64,000 nt of DNA from Aliitabrizicola sp041905595 (lineage in GTDB: Bacteria; Pseudomonadota; Alphaproteobacteria; Rhodobacterales; Rhodobacteraceae), in contig JAYRKT010000019.1 of assembly GCA_041905595.1 (NCBI GenBank), forward strand, positions 10,047 through 74,046, written 5' to 3'. Within the stretch, counting starts at the first letter, position 1; the number at the start of each line of letters is the position of its first letter. The position numbers were made by a program, and so were the translations under genes. The notes beneath the pieces were generated by a model. That model made no database searches and was not told where the DNA came from. It saw only the letters and a list, made by a program, of their open reading frames with translations. Positions 10,381-19,608 of this stretch are shown here, in pieces.

Positions 10381-10434
10381 CTTGACCGGGCCCGGGGATT
10401 TCCCATCTGATGCGATGTGAAAAGCATTCACATC
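10381..10434 (+). promoter_or_regulatory. heat-shock-like promoter elements and inverted repeat before DUF2852 gene
   Basis: CTTG (10381-10384) is followed after 18 bp by CCATCT (10403-10408), similar to the CTTG/CCAT layout of RpoH promoters. Just downstream GATGTGAA (10414-10421) and TTCACATC (10427-10434) form a perfect inverted repeat with a 5-bp spacer, in the predicted 5' untranslated region. It could be an operator or an RNA hairpin. Assignment is by eye. Confidence 0.35.
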
Positions 10435-10452
10435 AACCTCGGGAGACCGCCC

Positions 10453-10899
10453 ATGAACAGTTACACGGCGTCGGAGACCTCCGGTCCCGGCATTTTCAGT
10501 TGGCCCCGTCGGGCGGAAGCCTGGCTTGACGACCGCGGCAAGCCCGCCTGGATCGCGGCCACCGTCCTTGGTTTCGTCGTCTTCTGGCCCGTCGGCCTTG
10601 CCCTTCTCGGTTACACCATCTGGAGCAAACGCATGTTCAACCGTTCCGCCTGCCACGCCCGCCGCGAACAGTTCCGCGAGATGCACCGCATGCATCGCAG
10701 CGCCTGGATGCCGTCCGGCAACTCTGCCTTCGACGCCTACAAGGCCGAGACCCTGCGCCGTCTGGAAGAGGAACAGGACGCCTTCAACGCCTTCCTGCAG
10801 CGTTTGCGCGATGCCAAGGACAAGCAGGAATTCGACGCGTTCATGGATGACCGCGCCCGCAAGGCTGCCGAGCCGAAATCGGACGTGACCGAGGCCTGA
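10453..10899 (+). CDS. DUF2852 family protein
   Basis: A 148-residue protein with one membrane segment (about residues 31-52, IAATVLGFVVFWPVGLALLG) preceded by a short cytoplasmic part with WPRRAEAWLDD. A long charged C-terminal helix includes FDAYKAETLRRLEEEQDAF. This is the organisation of the alphaproteobacterial DUF2852 family, whose function is unknown. The ATG at 10453 is preferred over the GTG at 10417, which lies inside an inverted repeat. The gene stands alone between glnE (divergent) and the RDD gene. Confidence 0.8.
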   Translation: MNSYTASETSGPGIFSWPRRAEAWLDDRGKPAWIAATVLGFVVFWPVGLALLGYTIWSKRMFNRSACHARREQFREMHRMHRSAWMPSGNSAFDAYKAETLRRLEEEQDAFNAFLQRLRDAKDKQEFDAFMDDRARKAAEPKSDVTEA

Positions 10900-10971
10900 T
10901 CCCTTCCCATAACCGGTGCGCGGCCCCATATGGGCCGCGCGACCCCCTTTCCTGACAGGACCCGCCCTCCC

Positions 10972-11409
10972 ATGACCGCGCTGCCCGACCCGTATTTCCA
11001 GGCCGAGTTCTATTCCGACGTTCCGATGAAACGCGGGCTGGCCTGGGTCGTCGACACGATCCTGATCGCGCTTTTGACGCTGGTGATCATTCCCTTCACC
11101 GCCTTCACCGCGCTGTTCTTCCTGCCGGTGCTCTACATCACGCTGAGCTTCATGTACCGGACGATCTCGCTTGCGCGGAATTCGGCGACACCGGGGATGC
11201 GTCTGTTCGGGATCGAGTTCCGCTCGCGCGATGGCGAACGCTTCGACCTCGGCCTCGCGTTGGCCCATACGCTCGGCTATACGCTGTCGGTATCGACCGT
11301 GCTGGTCCAGCTGTTCTCGATCATCCTGATGCTGACTTCTGCGCGGGGCCAGAGCCTGACCGACCACGTGCTGGGAACCGTGGCGATCAACCGCCCGGCA
11401 CGCTGGTAA
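10972..11409 (+). CDS. RDD family membrane protein
   Basis: A 145-residue protein with the RDD signature near the N-terminus (KRGLAWVVDTILIALLTLV, Arg and the two-residue-spaced Asp) and about three membrane spans, including FFLPVLYITLSF. A GMRLFGIEF element follows the second span. The RDD family is poorly characterised; some members relate to ion or solute transport. 72 bp separate it from DUF2852, so co-transcription is possible. Confidence 0.8.
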   Translation: MTALPDPYFQAEFYSDVPMKRGLAWVVDTILIALLTLVIIPFTAFTALFFLPVLYITLSFMYRTISLARNSATPGMRLFGIEFRSRDGERFDLGLALAHTLGYTLSVSTVLVQLFSIILMLTSARGQSLTDHVLGTVAINRPARW

Positions 11410-11487
11410 GGCGGTCTCGGACCAACAGGGTGCTTGGCGACGCGGTCGGGCCTTGCTAACGTCTGCGAAACCCTGATCCGAACCCAG

Positions 11488-12324
11488 ATGCGCCACACCC
11501 TTCCCATAGCGCCCCAGTTCTATGTGACGGCTCCCCAAGCCTGCCCCTATCTCGAGGGGCGGATGGAACGGAAGTTGTTCACGGCGCTTCAGGGGGATCA
11601 TGCACAGAAGCTGAACGACACACTGTCCAAGCAGGGATTTCGCCGGTCGCAGAACGTGCTTTACCGGCCATCCTGCGCCGAATGTTCGGCCTGTATCTCG
11701 GCGCGGATCCGGGTGGCCGATTTCCAGCCGTCACGAACGCAGCGGCGCATCCTCAAGCGCAACGCGGGCCTTCAGCGCAACGCGACCAGCCCCTGGGCGA
11801 CCGAGGACCAGTATGCGCTGTTTCGGCGTTACCTCGACCATCGCCATGCCGATGGCGGGATGGCCGACATGGACATCTTCGAATTCGCCGCGATGATCGA
11901 GGAAACGCCGATCCGCAGCCGGGTGATCGAATATACAAGCCCCCCTGTCGCGGGCGACAGCGCGAGGTCGTTGACGGCCGTCTGCCTGACCGACGTGCTC
12001 GATGACGGCTTGAGCATGGTCTACAGCTTCTACGACCCTGAGCTGACCGCCGACAGCCTGGGCACTTATGTCGTGCTCGACCACGTGGCGATCGCGCGGG
12101 AGCTGGGCCTGCCTTACGTCTATCTGGGCTACTGGGTGCCGGGCAGCCGCAAGATGGGCTACAAGGCAAAGTTCGACGCGCTCGAGATCTACAAGGGCGG
12201 CGTCTGGCGGGACATCGGTGACCCGGCCGAGCACAAGGCCGAGCTTCACCCCCTGTCCGTCGATCCCATCGCCGAGCAGGTCGCCCGCATCACCCTACCC
12301 GACAGCCGCGCGAAATCAGAGTGA
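11488..12324 (+). CDS. bpt: aspartate/glutamate leucyltransferase (Bpt), N-end rule
   Basis: A 278-residue leucyl/arginyl-tRNA-protein transferase that adds Leu to N-terminal Asp or Glu, marking proteins for ClpSAP degradation. The N-terminal domain has CPYLEGRMERKLFT and the cysteine-rich RPSCAECSACISARI. The C-terminal GNAT-like part has YLGYWVPGSRKMGYKAKF. The ATG at 11488 gives the standard N-terminus RHTLPIAPQFYVTAPQ. VOC and APH genes follow with 4-bp spacing and 4-bp overlap, so the three probably form an operon. Confidence 0.93.
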   Translation: MRHTLPIAPQFYVTAPQACPYLEGRMERKLFTALQGDHAQKLNDTLSKQGFRRSQNVLYRPSCAECSACISARIRVADFQPSRTQRRILKRNAGLQRNATSPWATEDQYALFRRYLDHRHADGGMADMDIFEFAAMIEETPIRSRVIEYTSPPVAGDSARSLTAVCLTDVLDDGLSMVYSFYDPELTADSLGTYVVLDHVAIARELGLPYVYLGYWVPGSRKMGYKAKFDALEIYKGGVWRDIGDPAEHKAELHPLSVDPIAEQVARITLPDSRAKSE

Positions 12325-12328
12325 CCCG

Positions 12329-12715
12329 ATGAGCCGCGCGCGTTTGGGCGCGGTCGCGCTTGTCGTTCCCGACTATGACACGGCGCTCGACTTCTTTACC
12401 CGCGTCCTGCGCTTCCGCCTGACCGCCGATATCGACCAGGGCCACAAGCGGTGGGTGACGGTCGCCCCGCCCGGCGGCGGATCCGAGATCGTGCTGGCCC
12501 GCGCCGAGGGAGACCGGCAAACTTCCGCCATCGGCGACCAATGCGGCGGGCGGGTGTTCCTGTTTCTCGACACCGACGACTTCGCGCGCGACCATGCCGC
12601 CTTGACGGCGGCCGGCATCCTGTTCGAGGAAGAGCCGCGCCATGAACCCTATGGAACCGTCGCCGTCTGGCGCGATCCCTGGGGCAACCGTTGGGACCTG
12701 ATCGAACGCAAATGA
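12329..12715 (+). CDS. VOC (glyoxalase/bleomycin-resistance fold) family protein
   Basis: A 128-residue single VOC domain. Two beta-alpha-beta-beta modules are visible: GAVALVVPDYDTALDFFTRV at the N-terminus, and FLFLDTDDFARDHAALTAAG with a final AVWRDPWGNRWDLIE. The terminal WRDPWGN motif is typical of glyoxalase-like metal-site proteins. The substrate cannot be told from sequence. It sits 4 bp after bpt and overlaps the next gene by 4 bp. Confidence 0.85.
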   Translation: MSRARLGAVALVVPDYDTALDFFTRVLRFRLTADIDQGHKRWVTVAPPGGGSEIVLARAEGDRQTSAIGDQCGGRVFLFLDTDDFARDHAALTAAGILFEEEPRHEPYGTVAVWRDPWGNRWDLIERK

Positions 12716-13488
12716 CCCCGCCTGCTCGCATAGACCCGCCCGATCTGTCCGCCTTCGGGACCTTCCGCGTGCTTGGCCCCATGGTCGGCGGCCGCCGCGC
12801 CACTGTCTGGCGGGTTGAGGACGACATGGGCCGTCTCTACGTCGCCCGCAGCACCCGGCGAAGCGAGGCGCAATTGCGGTGGGTGCTGTCGCTCATGCGG
12901 CTTGCCCGTCAGGCGGGCTTCCGGGTGGCGCCCTATCGCACGACGCTGAGCGGAGCGGTCGCGCCGGCCGGCTGGACGCTCGAACCCTTCCTGGATGGCC
13001 GGGGTGCAGGCGTAGCCGAGATGCGGGCGCTCGCCCCGCGCCTCCGGGCCTTTCATGAATTGACGACCGGCATTCCGCAGCGGCCCGGCTTTGCCTCCTG
13101 TCTGGACTTGGTGAATGTCGACCGCGGCGGCGATGTCGACATGACGCTGCTGCCTGCCGATCTGGCCGCCGAAATGCGTGCGGCCTGGGAGCCGTTTCTT
13201 GGCCGGCCGATGGCAGCGCTGCATGGCGATCTTGGGCCGGGCAACGTCCTGATGGCGGTCGGAGGACCCGCGCTGATCGACTGGGACGAGGCGCGCTGCG
13301 ACTTGCCACTACATGATCTGGCCACGGGAGGCGGTCTCACCCCGGCGGAATCCCGCGCGCATCTGGCCTTCGAGATCGCAGCGAGCTGGAACGATGAGCC
13401 CGACTATGCGCGCGAGCTTCTCGGCCAGTTCCGCCCGGTCGGGTTTCCGGAACCGCCCCGACGGGCGAGTCGCGTCCTGCGCATCTGA
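12712..13488 (+). CDS. aminoglycoside phosphotransferase (APH)-like kinase
   Basis: A 258-residue protein of the APH/choline kinase fold. The phosphotransfer motif AALHGDLGPGNVLM (HGD....N) and the metal-binding ALIDWDEARCD follow an N-terminal lobe that starts with a glycine-containing loop and a WRVEDD strand. Family members phosphorylate small hydroxyl compounds; nothing indicates antibiotic resistance here. Its ATG overlaps the VOC stop, and it closes the bpt operon. Confidence 0.75.
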   Translation: MTPPARIDPPDLSAFGTFRVLGPMVGGRRATVWRVEDDMGRLYVARSTRRSEAQLRWVLSLMRLARQAGFRVAPYRTTLSGAVAPAGWTLEPFLDGRGAGVAEMRALAPRLRAFHELTTGIPQRPGFASCLDLVNVDRGGDVDMTLLPADLAAEMRAAWEPFLGRPMAALHGDLGPGNVLMAVGGPALIDWDEARCDLPLHDLATGGGLTPAESRAHLAFEIAASWNDEPDYARELLGQFRPVGFPEPPRRASRVLRI

Positions 13489-13592
13489 CCCAAGCACGAC
13501 CCGTTTTCCGCTTGTTGCGCGGAATTGCCGGATCAACGCAAGAAACGTGCGGCATTTTGGCCCTCAGCGACACTTTCTATGATCTTTTGCTG

Positions 13593-13621
13593 TTGACCTG
13601 CCCGAAGCCGCGCCCTAGACA
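13593..13621 (+). promoter_or_regulatory. ilv operon promoter
   Basis: TTGACC (13593-13598), 17-bp spacer, TAGACA (13616-13621) is a good sigma70-type promoter. Transcription would start near 13628, just before the GGAGG (13633-13637) that serves the leader peptide ATG at 13647. Confidence 0.65.
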
Positions 13622-13646
13622 CCTCCTGCAACGGAGGAAGAGCACC

Positions 13647-13694
13647 ATGGCTCTGGTACTTGTAATTGGAAGGACGTGGCGCATGGGCCGGTAA
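13647..13694 (+). CDS. ilvL: ilv operon leader peptide (attenuator)
   Basis: A 15-residue peptide MALVLVIGRTWRMGR with a ribosome site GGAGGAAG 6-9 bases upstream. Residues 3-7 are Leu-Val-Leu-Val-Ile, all three branched-chain amino acids that the following acetolactate synthase helps make. It is followed by a strong intrinsic terminator at 13720-13745, and ilvB starts 53 bp after the terminator stem. This is the arrangement of transcription attenuation: stalling at the Leu/Val/Ile codons under starvation would prevent terminator formation. Confidence 0.85.
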   Translation: MALVLVIGRTWRMGR

Positions 13695-13745
13695 CGGCAC
13701 ACCATGATGGTACCCATGCGCCCCCGATGACCTCGGGGGCTTTTT
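13678..13745 (+). terminator. ilv attenuator: alternative hairpin and intrinsic terminator
   Basis: The terminator has 8-bp arms GCCCCCGA (13720-13727) and TCGGGGGC (13733-13740) followed by five Ts. A competing hairpin pairs GGCGCATGGG (13678-13687) with CCCATGCGCC (13713-13722), a perfect 10-bp match whose right arm shares 13720-13722 with the terminator stem. The left arm lies in the last codons of the leader peptide, so ribosome position would influence folding. Which fold is the antiterminator needs a folding calculation. Confidence 0.75.
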
Positions 13746-13793
13746 CATTCCGGCGGCACGACAGGCCCGGCAGGGCGAACAGAGGAACAGGCG

Positions 13794-15560
<1,767 letters not shown>

Positions 15561-15571
15561 AGCGGAGAGCG

Positions 15572-15636
15572 CCGGGGGACTTTGCGTCCCCCGGACCCCC
15601 TGCAGGATATTTGTGAACAGAAGAATGACAGGAAGG
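15572..15636 (+). repeat. GC-rich hairpin intergenic repeat, copy A
   Basis: Between ilvB and ilvN. The hairpin CCGGGGGAC (15572-15580), loop TTTGC, GTCCCCCGG (15586-15594) is followed by ACCCCC, TGCAGGATATTTG and ACAGAAGAATG. The TTTGC loop and the tail recur at 43589-43717, and a variant occurs on the minus strand at 2151-2206. Because it lies inside an operon it may attenuate ilvN or protect upstream mRNA. Confidence 0.55.
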
Positions 15637-15646
15637 GAGCAGGCCG

Positions 15647-16207
15647 ATGTCGCCGCTCAACATCAAGAAAGGCTCGACGAGCCATTCCGCCTATGACCTT
15701 CGGGATCCTCATGCCGAGGTGATCGAGGTACACACCCTCGCCGTGCTGGTCGACAACGAAAGCGGGGTTCTGGCGCGGGTGATCGGCCTATTCTCGGGAC
15801 GGGGCTACAACATCGAGAGCCTGACCGTGGCGGAGGTCGACCGCACCGGCCACCGCAGCCGCATCACCGTCGTCACCACCGGCACGCCGCAGGTGATCGA
15901 CCAGATCAAGGCGCAGCTGTCGCGCATGGTGCCGGTGCACGAGGTCCACGACCTGACCGTGGACGGGCCGGCGGTGCAGCGGGAACTCGCGCTGTTCAAG
16001 GTTGCGGGCAAGGGCGAACAGCGGATAGAGGCGCTGCGTTTGGCCGAGATCTTCCGCGCCAACGTGGTCGACTCGACGCTGGAGAGCTTCGTCTTCGAGA
16101 TCACCGGCACGCCGGAAAAGATCGACGCCTTCGGCGACCTGATGCGTCCGCTCGGCCTGCGCGAGATGGCGCGGACGGGGGTGGCAGCCTTGGCGCGCGG
16201 CGCCTGA
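15647..16207 (+). CDS. ilvN: acetolactate synthase small (regulatory) subunit
   Basis: A 186-residue protein with an N-terminal ACT domain (VHTLAVLVDNESGVLARVIGL, SGRGYNIESLTVAEVD) that binds valine for feedback inhibition, and the C-terminal ALS_ss_C domain with FRANVVDSTLESFVFEITGT. The ATG has a GGGAG ribosome site. It is co-oriented with ilvB and separated from it by a GC-rich hairpin repeat. It activates the catalytic subunit and confers valine sensitivity. Confidence 0.95.
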   Translation: MSPLNIKKGSTSHSAYDLRDPHAEVIEVHTLAVLVDNESGVLARVIGLFSGRGYNIESLTVAEVDRTGHRSRITVVTTGTPQVIDQIKAQLSRMVPVHEVHDLTVDGPAVQRELALFKVAGKGEQRIEALRLAEIFRANVVDSTLESFVFEITGTPEKIDAFGDLMRPLGLREMARTGVAALARGA

Positions 16208-16984
16208 TCAGACGCCGGTGTAACGGGGCTTGCGCTTTTCAAGGAAGGCGGCGACGCCTTCCCGGAAATCAGCGGTTTTGCCGCATTGCCCCTGCAGCTG
16301 CGCCTCGAGCGCAAGTTGTTCCGCCAGCGTGTTCGTGGGCGCGGCGCGCAGGGCCTGCTTGGCTGCCCGGTAGGCTGCGGTCGGGCCCTGGGCGAGCCGG
16401 GCGGCGCGGTCGCGCCAGCGAGCCTCGAACTGGTCGTCGGGAACGGCTTCGTAGATCATCCCCCAGTCTGCCGCCTGCCGCGCCGGCACCGGATCGGCGA
16501 AAAGGCAGGCGCCCATGGCGCGGGCCATGCCGACCTGGCGCGGCAGCCACCACGTCCCACCCGCATCCGGGATCAGTCCGATGCGGCTGAAGGCCTGGAC
16601 GAAGACGGCGCTTTCGGTCGCGATCACCACATCCGCGGCCAGCGCGAGGTTGGCCCCTGCCCCCGCCGCCGCGCCATTCACCGCAGCGATTGTCGGGATC
16701 GGGCAATCGTAAATCGCAGTCAGGAGCGGCACGTATTCGCCGTTCAGCACGGCCTCGAAGTCGAGATCGCCCTGCACCGCAGGATCTGACAAGTCCTGTC
16801 CCGAGCAGAAGGCGCGGCCGGCCCCTGTCAGGACCAGCGCCCGCGCCTCGTGTCCCGCGCGACCGATCCCGTCGATCAGGTCTAGCCGCAGCTGGCGGTT
16901 CAGCGCGTTCATCACCTCGGGCCGGTTCAGGGCGATGACGGCGAGTCCATCGGCGGCGGTATAGGTGATCGTCTGATAGCTCAT
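16208..16984 (-). CDS. enoyl-CoA hydratase/isomerase family protein
   Basis: A 258-residue crotonase-fold protein. Oxyanion-hole residues are in RAFCSGQDLSD and NGAAAGAGANLALAAD. FVQAFSRIGLIPDAGGTWWL carries the Asp seen in PaaG-type isomerases, where hydratases have a Glu. That makes 2-(1,2-epoxyphenyl)acetyl-CoA isomerase or a related isomerase possible; paa neighbours are absent, so the substrate remains open. The start at 16982-16984 gives the usual MSYQTITY N-terminus. It lies downstream of ccmF-ccmH in the same direction, 66 bp from ccmH, and converges on ilvN. Confidence 0.88.
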   Translation of the reverse strand: MSYQTITYTAADGLAVIALNRPEVMNALNRQLRLDLIDGIGRAGHEARALVLTGAGRAFCSGQDLSDPAVQGDLDFEAVLNGEYVPLLTAIYDCPIPTIAAVNGAAAGAGANLALAADVVIATESAVFVQAFSRIGLIPDAGGTWWLPRQVGMARAMGACLFADPVPARQAADWGMIYEAVPDDQFEARWRDRAARLAQGPTAAYRAAKQALRAAPTNTLAEQLALEAQLQGQCGKTADFREGVAAFLEKRKPRYTGV

Positions 16985-17050
16985 GCGCGTCCTCCTTGGC
17001 TGGGCTGCGATCCTAGCGGGCGGGCAGCGCATGGAAAGCGGAACGGCGCG

Positions 17051-17521
17051 TCACTCCTTCATCAGTTCCGCAAGCCGTCTTTCTTCCTCGGCGCTCAGGC
17101 CTGCGTTCGCAACCGGGGCATCGGCCGCCTTTCGGCGACGCGACTGCGCCGCGGCGGCGATGCCGATGCCGACGAGCAACATGGCCGGGCCGGCGATCCA
17201 CAGGAGCAGGTTCGCCCCGTGGGCAGTGGGCTTGAGCAGCACATATTCGCCGTAGCGGTCGACGAGAAAGGCCACAGCCTGTTCATCACTGTCGCCCGCC
17301 GTCAGCCGCTCACGCAGCAGGATGCGCAGGTCGCGGGCCAGCGGCGCGTTGCTGTCGTCGATGTTCTCGTTGCGGCAGACGAGGCAGCGCAGGTTCTGCG
17401 ACAGCGCCCGCGCCCGCGCCTCGAGCGTCGGATCGGGCAGGACCTCGTCGGGCTGCACCGCATGGGCGGCGGGCGCGAGGAGTGTCAGCGCGACAAGCGC
17501 GGGGACGAGCAGACGCCTCAT
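17051..17521 (-). CDS. ccmH: cytochrome c-type biogenesis protein CcmH (CycL)
   Basis: A 156-residue periplasmic apocytochrome thiol-reductase: an N-terminal signal/anchor (residues 1-21), the redox motif LRCLVCRN with Cys46 and Cys49, and a C-terminal membrane segment (LLLWIAGPAMLLVGIGIA) with a basic tail. It keeps CXXCH sulfurs reduced for heme ligation with CcmF. Its start overlaps the ccmF stop by 4 bp. The length equals the short, TPR-less CcmH/Ccl2 of Rhodobacter. Confidence 0.95.
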   Translation of the reverse strand: MRRLLVPALVALTLLAPAAHAVQPDEVLPDPTLEARARALSQNLRCLVCRNENIDDSNAPLARDLRILLRERLTAGDSDEQAVAFLVDRYGEYVLLKPTAHGANLLLWIAGPAMLLVGIGIAAAAQSRRRKAADAPVANAGLSAEEERRLAELMKE

Positions 17522-19488
17522 TCGGCAGGCACCGCATTGACGGGACGCCGCGCGCCGGCGGCGATGCGGTAGCGGCGGTCGGAGAGGCTCAGGACCCCGC
17601 CCCCGGCCATCATCAGTGCCCCGAGCCAGATCCAGTTGGCGAAGGCCTTGATATAGCTCCGCACCGCCCAGGAGCCGTCATCCTGCTTGTCGCCGATGAC
17701 AAGGTAGAGGTCGCGGGTCAGACCGTAGTCGATCGCGGCTTCGGTCGTGGGCATCCGGGCAAAGGTATAGCTGCGCTTCTCCGGATAGAGGGTGGCGACA
17801 GGGCGCCCGTCACGGGTGACCGTCATGGTGGCCCGATGCGAGGTGTAGTTCGGGCCTTCCACCTCGTCGACGCTGGCGAGCGTGATCTCGTAGGGTCCAA
17901 GGGCAAAGGGCGCGCCGGGCTTGACCACGCGGATATCCTCGACCGACCAGGTGTTGATGGCGGCCACGGCAAAGATCGTGGCGCCGAAACCGGCATGGGC
18001 CAGTACCCGGCCCCAATCGGCGCGCGGCAGGCGCGTCAGGCGCGACAGGCGCGAGGCCACGTCGCCGCGCCCGGCACGCAGCCAGAGGTCGGTCAGCGCA
18101 CCAAGGATGACCCAGGCTGCCAGAAGCACCCCCACCGGACCAAGGGCCGAACGTCCCGTTTCCATCGCCCAGATCAGCGCCGCGAGGGCCAGCGACAGCA
18201 CGAGCGCACCACGGAGCGGCAGGATTGCCCGGCCAAGGTCGCCGCGTTTCCACGGCAGGACAGCACCGACCGGCAGGATCAGGGCCAGCACGATCATGAA
18301 GGGTGTGAAAGCCGCATTGAAGAAAGGCGCGCCGACCGACAGCTTGCGGCCAAAGCCCATCTCGGCCACCAGCGGCCAGATTGTGCCGACGAAGACGACA
18401 AAGGCCGCGACCGACAGCAGGATGTTGTTGGCGACCAGCGCGCTTTCGCGGCTGACAAGAGAAAAGATGCCCTTGGCCTCCATCGCGCCGGCGCGGGCCG
18501 CAAACAGCGTCAGCGCCCCGCCCATGAAGACGGCAAGGATCATCAGCACGAAGACGCCGCGCTGCGGATCATTGGCAAAAGCATGGACCGAGGTGATGAC
18601 GCCCGAGCGGACAAGGAAAGTACCGATCAGCGAGAAACCGAAGGCGAGGATCGCCAGCAGGATCGTCCAGCTTTTCAGCGCCTCGCGCTTTTCCACCACG
18701 ATTGCGGAATGGAGAAGCGCCGCGGCGAAAAGCCAGGGCATGAACGACGCATTTTCGACCGGGTCCCAGAACCAGAAGCCGCCCCAGCCTAGCTCGTAAT
18801 AGGCCCACCAGGAGCCGAGGGCGATGCCGATGGTCAGGAAGATCCAGGCGGCGAGTGTCCAGGGTCGCACCCACCGGCCCCAGGCGGCATCAACCCGCCC
18901 CTCGAGCAGAGCGGCCACGGCGAAGGAGAAGGACATCGAAAGCCCGACATAGCCGAGATAGAGGAAGGGCGGATGGAAGGCCAATCCGGGGTCCTGCAGC
19001 AACGGGTTCATGTCCTGCCCGTTCATCGGCGGCAGGGCGAGCCGCAGGAAAGGGTTCGAGGTCAGGACGATGAAGGCCAGGAAGGCGACGGCGATCATCG
19101 CCTGCACCGACAGCACACGCGCCTTGAGCGTTGCCGGCAGGTTGCCCCCGAAAAGGGTGACCGCCGCGCCGAACAGCGCAAGAATAAGCACCCATAGCAG
19201 CATCGAGCCTTCGTGGTTCCCCCAGACGCCCGAGATCTTGTAGATCATCGGCTTCATCGTGTGCGAATTCTCGACCACGATTTTCAGCGAGAAGTCCGAG
19301 GTGACGAAGGCCCAGGTCAGCGCCGCGAAGGAAAAGCCGATGAGCAAGAGCTGGATCAGGGCAGCAGGCTCGGCCACGGCCATCCACGACGACCAGCGCC
19401 GATCCGCGCCGATCAAGGGCACGGTGGCCTGGATCAGCGCCACAGCCAGCGCCAGGATCAACGCGAAATGTCCAAGTTCGACGATCAT
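17518..19488 (-). CDS. ccmF: heme lyase CcmF/NrfE family subunit
   Basis: A 656-residue polytopic membrane protein of the cytochrome c maturation system I. The tryptophan-rich WWAYYELGWGGFWFWDPVEN (WWD domain) binds holo-CcmE heme, and conserved His residues are in the flanking loops, for example MLLWVLILALFGA after SGVWGNHEGS. Length is typical (about 650). CcmF-CcmH ligates heme to apocytochrome c. The ccmE gene that feeds it is about 25 kb away at 44894-45352 beside argC. Confidence 0.96.
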   Translation of the reverse strand: MIVELGHFALILALAVALIQATVPLIGADRRWSSWMAVAEPAALIQLLLIGFSFAALTWAFVTSDFSLKIVVENSHTMKPMIYKISGVWGNHEGSMLLWVLILALFGAAVTLFGGNLPATLKARVLSVQAMIAVAFLAFIVLTSNPFLRLALPPMNGQDMNPLLQDPGLAFHPPFLYLGYVGLSMSFSFAVAALLEGRVDAAWGRWVRPWTLAAWIFLTIGIALGSWWAYYELGWGGFWFWDPVENASFMPWLFAAALLHSAIVVEKREALKSWTILLAILAFGFSLIGTFLVRSGVITSVHAFANDPQRGVFVLMILAVFMGGALTLFAARAGAMEAKGIFSLVSRESALVANNILLSVAAFVVFVGTIWPLVAEMGFGRKLSVGAPFFNAAFTPFMIVLALILPVGAVLPWKRGDLGRAILPLRGALVLSLALAALIWAMETGRSALGPVGVLLAAWVILGALTDLWLRAGRGDVASRLSRLTRLPRADWGRVLAHAGFGATIFAVAAINTWSVEDIRVVKPGAPFALGPYEITLASVDEVEGPNYTSHRATMTVTRDGRPVATLYPEKRSYTFARMPTTEAAIDYGLTRDLYLVIGDKQDDGSWAVRSYIKAFANWIWLGALMMAGGGVLSLSDRRYRIAAGARRPVNAVPAE

Positions 19489-19608
19489 TCCCGTCCTCCT
19501 GCCTTGATGCGCGGCGACACTAGGGCGAATTCATCAGGTCGGAAAGCGCCTGCGCGCGCTTGTCGCGCCTTGTTCCGGCCGCCTCGCGCAATTGTCACCG
19601 GGCCCGCG

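Noticed and set aside
13622..13637. CCTCC...GGAGG inverted repeat around the ilv leader ribosome site
   Set aside because: The left arm (13622-13626) is upstream of the predicted transcription start (about 13628), so it would not be in the mRNA.
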